DNA of 64,000 nucleotides from Cupriavidus pinatubonensis (GTDB lineage Bacteria; Pseudomonadota; Gammaproteobacteria; Burkholderiales; Burkholderiaceae): assembly GCF_019602855.1 (NCBI RefSeq), contig NZ_CP080767.1, positions 682,001 to 746,000 on the forward strand, given 5' to 3'. Positions 63,356 to 64,000 of the stretch are shown one piece after another. The position numbers and the translations under genes were made by a program. The stretch's first letter is position 1. Every line of letters begins with the position of its first letter. The notes below the pieces were generated by a model. It saw only the letters and a list, made by a program, of their open reading frames with translations, did no database searches and was not told where the DNA came from.

Positions 63356-63894
63356 TGCACCGGCCTCTCGTATTTCGATTCGATACGCACCAGGCCTTTG
63401 AGGGCGGCAAAGCGCTTGATCAGTTCAGACACCCCCTGCAGGGCGAGCAGGGCGAAGCCGACTGGCACCACCAGCTTGATCGGGTAACGCGGCAGGCCGC
63501 CGGAGTTGCCCGATTGCTCGAGGATGCGCCACGAGGGCAGGAACAGCGAATCCCAGGACAGCCACGTGAACAGGATGCACGACGGCAGCAGGAATACGAC
63601 GATGCCGAAGATATCGATCCAGTGCTGGGCGCGCTCCGAGACGTTGCCGTAGAACAGGTCGACGCGGACGTGTTCGTTACGCTGGAAGGTATACGAGGCG
63701 CCGAACATCACGGCGATCGCAAACATGTACCACTGCAGTTCGAGTGGCCAGTTGTCGCTCAAGTTGAAGCCATAGCGCAGGAGGGCGTTGCCGGCGCTGA
63801 TCAGGCACGACAGCAGGATCATGATGTTTGCAAGCCTGCCCGTGTGCTGATTCAACCTGTCGATCTGTCGTGACAGACCAAGCAAGTAGTTCAT
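63352..63894 (-). CDS. TRAP transporter small permease (DctQ-type)
   Basis: A 180-residue protein with four hydrophobic helices typical of DctQ: 'LANIMILLSCLISAGNALLR', 'LELQWYMFAIAVMFGASYTF', 'IDIFGIVVFLLPSCILFTWL' and 'KLVVPVGFALLALQGVSELI'. The conserved 'EHVRVDLFYGNVS' loop lies between helices two and three. GGGGAGA precedes the ATG. It is the first permease gene in view of a TRAP system that uses a sodium or proton gradient and an external binding protein. The substrate is unknown; large-type TRAP pairs often carry organic acids. Confidence 0.92.
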   Translation of the reverse strand: MNYLLGLSRQIDRLNQHTGRLANIMILLSCLISAGNALLRYGFNLSDNWPLELQWYMFAIAVMFGASYTFQRNEHVRVDLFYGNVSERAQHWIDIFGIVVFLLPSCILFTWLSWDSLFLPSWRILEQSGNSGGLPRYPIKLVVPVGFALLALQGVSELIKRFAALKGLVRIESKYERPVQ

Positions 63895-64000
63895 GGGTTG
63901 TCTCCCCGGTTTTTGCGGCGATTAGTTTATCTGTAACAAAATGCGTCGGCGCTTGGGGCTAATACCTATCACATTGCGCAAAAATCCGTCTTGTAAATGA
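63895..64000. other. Upstream region of the TRAP genes, cut by the window edge
   Basis: These 106 bases are AT-richer than coding DNA and contain TGTAACA near 63931, resembling the TGTTACA sites at 3861-3984. No gene or confident promoter is visible before the edge. Confidence 0.4.

Overview
The window is high-GC DNA from a betaproteobacterium. Gene content and order (zapA next to a 6S-like RNA, malonate genes, a B12 locus under a cobalamin riboswitch, DUF3305/DUF3306 formate dehydrogenase accessory genes, Bug-type receptors) fit Burkholderiaceae, most likely Cupriavidus or a close Ralstonia relative. This is inferred from content, not from a database search. I see no rRNA or tRNA genes, insertion sequences, prophage or CRISPR; the region reads as chromosomal backbone.

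Layout. 1-3.7 kb: the end of a LysR regulator, lgt, an M48 protease and a DUF898 membrane protein. 3.7-4.4 kb: a gene-free stretch with a sigma-54-like promoter, repeated TGTTACAAG-type sites and a strong stem-loop; this is the least explained part of the window. 4.4-10.2 kb: a malonate operon (GntR regulator, malonyl-CoA decarboxylase, Bug receptor, crotonase, malonyl-CoA synthetase). 10.2-13.7 kb: SIMPL-domain, TauE/SafE and EVE proteins, a 6S-like RNA, zapA and a ZapB-like partner. 13.9-26.3 kb: cobalamin uptake and late-stage synthesis. A promoter and riboswitch precede btuB, btuC- and btuD-like genes, cobO, cobT, cobS and cobC. An opposing operon carries btuF, a threonine-phosphate decarboxylase gene, cbiB and cobP, with cobQ divergent from it. 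26.2-37.2 kb: GNAT, PepSY, panC, scpA, DUF3460, tamA-tamB and a BamE-like lipoprotein. 37.3-41.8 kb: metG, an OmpA-family lipoprotein and apbC/mrp. 41.8-52.8 kb: a membrane-bound, Tat-exported formate dehydrogenase locus with its maturation factors. 52.8-64 kb: dcd, an arginine/lysine/ornithine decarboxylase with a structured leader, a SulP transporter, a glycosyltransferase/debranching-enzyme pair, and TRAP permease genes running towards the right edge.

How the genes work together. The malonate operon activates malonate to malonyl-CoA and decarboxylates it to acetyl-CoA. The B12 block imports corrinoids across both membranes, adenosylates them, adds the aminopropanol arm and assembles the nucleotide loop; no corrin-ring genes are in view, so it is a salvage or late-pathway module. 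The formate dehydrogenase block encodes a molybdenum or tungsten catalytic subunit, an iron-sulfur subunit and a cytochrome b subunit, with a TorD-like chaperone, an FdhD-like sulfur-transfer protein and several accessory proteins. TamA and TamB form an envelope translocation or lipid-transfer pair.
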